A DNA stretch of 16,514 nucleotides from Lindgomyces ingoldianus (lineage: Eukaryota; Ascomycota; Dothideomycetes; Pleosporales; Lindgomycetaceae). Below, piece by piece: positions 15,590 to 16,514 of the stretch. The stretch covers positions 1,295,617 to 1,312,130 of the forward strand of contig NW_022985170.1 of assembly GCF_010093535.1 (NCBI RefSeq). Reading direction: 5' to 3'. Within the stretch, counting starts at the first letter, position 1; every line of letters starts with the position of its first letter. A program made the position numbers and the translations under genes. The notes under the pieces were generated by a model. That model worked only from the letters and a program-made list of their open reading frames with translations. It did no database searches and was not told the origin of the DNA.

Positions 15590-16514
15590 CTAGCAACTTT
15601 TCTTTTTATCTAAAGAGTTACCTTCTGTACATGTTACCTCTCTTTTATTTATGTAGGTCTATTTAATTATGTTTTACCTTTACTTTACTCTATTTATTAA
15701 GACTTACCTTAGTAATGCTATACATTAAGATAAGCTAGTTATGCTATGTAAATAGCTTTTTTTTTTTTTATTCTTTACTTTCTAAGCCTTACTGTATAAT
15801 CCTCTAGCTTTTTTTTTTTTTTATATAGTGCTAACAGTAACAGATTCTTATAATAAAAAAAATAAGTGCGTATAATATAAAAAAAAAAATTAAAATAAAA
15901 TAAAAAAAATAAGTTTTATATAAAGGTGTTATTAGTCTAGTTAGTCTAAGGCATCTTTGCGCACAGGATCTAGCTAGTCTACAGATGCTTTTATTTAGAC
16001 AAAAAGGTAGTTAGTTAAAACTAATAATTAAAAAGCCTAGTTTAGTGTTTTTTTTATACATATATCTACTAGGTTGTCTTTACTATTAATTTACTTTATT
16101 TTAGTAATTTCTTTTTTCTTATATAATTTATAAAGTAACATAATGTTAATTATAAGTTACTTTTTACTAGTAGTACCTAGCTTAATAAGGTAATTATATA
16201 AAAACCTTAAATTTATGTAAATTACTACTAAGATTAGTAGTAGTTTAAGTGTTTATATAATTTACTATAAAGTTATACTAAAAGTAATTACATTATTAAA
16301 CTTTTTAACTATTTTATATAGTTTACTAGTAAGAACACTTCTAGTTACTCTTTTACACTTAGTAAAATTTTAGTGTATAATATTACCTAGTATTTTAAAG
16401 TAGTTACTTTACTTTATATAGTTTTTATTACTTAATATAATTAAAAATCTTAGCTATAAGCTAAAGTTTTTATTATTAGTAAATAATTTATTTATAAAGA
16501 TAAACAGCTTTACA
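15590..16514 (+). mobile_element. 5' interior of the LTR retrotransposon, RIP-degraded, incomplete
   Basis: After the leader the sequence becomes T- and A-rich with homopolymer runs (15756-15768, 15808-15822, 15889-15898). There is no open frame in any direction to the window end. By position it should contain the 5' untranslated leader and gag, but I recognise no zinc-knuckle or protease motif. One short less-mutated island (AAGGCATCTTTGCGCACAGG near 15950) remains. Confidence 0.5.

Overview
The window reads as a heterochromatic, repeat-rich stretch of a filamentous ascomycete (Pezizomycotina) genome. Almost all of it is extremely AT- and TpA-rich. Where an old coding frame can still be followed, the damage is C-to-T and G-to-A transitions that turn Gln and Trp codons into TAG/TAA, which is the signature of repeat-induced point mutation (RIP). 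There are no bacterial-style operons, ribosome binding sites or rRNA genes, and I find no convincing tRNA. The species cannot be named from this; Dothideomycetes-like AT isochores are a reasonable guess.

Left third (1-6893). A dying LTR retrotransposon forms the background. Its 3' LTR is at 6321-6600, and its probable interior survives as AT-rich pieces at 1085-1530, 2660-2813, 3944-3982 and 5849-6320. Pogo/Fot1-like DNA transposons split these pieces: three about 1.13 kb internally deleted copies (1-1084 truncated, 1531-2659, 2814-3943) and one complete but dead 1866 bp copy (3983-5848). Each fully visible copy has terminal inverted repeats starting ACGTA and sits between TA duplications. 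The LTR element itself abuts the end of another Fot1-like element (6601-6893).

Middle (6896-10221). More AT-rich relics come first, including another Fot1-like end finishing at 7949 and a small unmutated patch at about 7190-7335. Then follows an island of normal base composition, about 8105-10085. It carries the only convincing intact gene: a minus-strand 289-residue DUF829/TMEM53-like (PaxU-like) alpha/beta-hydrolase-fold protein at 8879-9748, with a TATA box upstream. A short unrecognised coding-like fragment lies beside it at 8192-8437.

Right third (10222-16514). This is a nest at least four layers deep. A Fot1-like end (10222-10420) is cut by a second transposon of another subfamily (10423 onward). 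That one is cut by an unmutated solo LTR (11579-11868, target duplication ATATT) and by a third Fot1-like element (from 12178). The third element is cut by a small non-autonomous LTR element with internal repeat arrays (12775-14624, target duplication GTAGT) and by the 5' LTR and leader of an LTR retrotransposon (15324 to the window end) of the same family as the LTR at 6321-6600.

The genes do not form a pathway. The window shows layered transposition followed by RIP, with one small gene island still intact and at least one insertion (the solo LTR) that looks younger than the main RIP damage.
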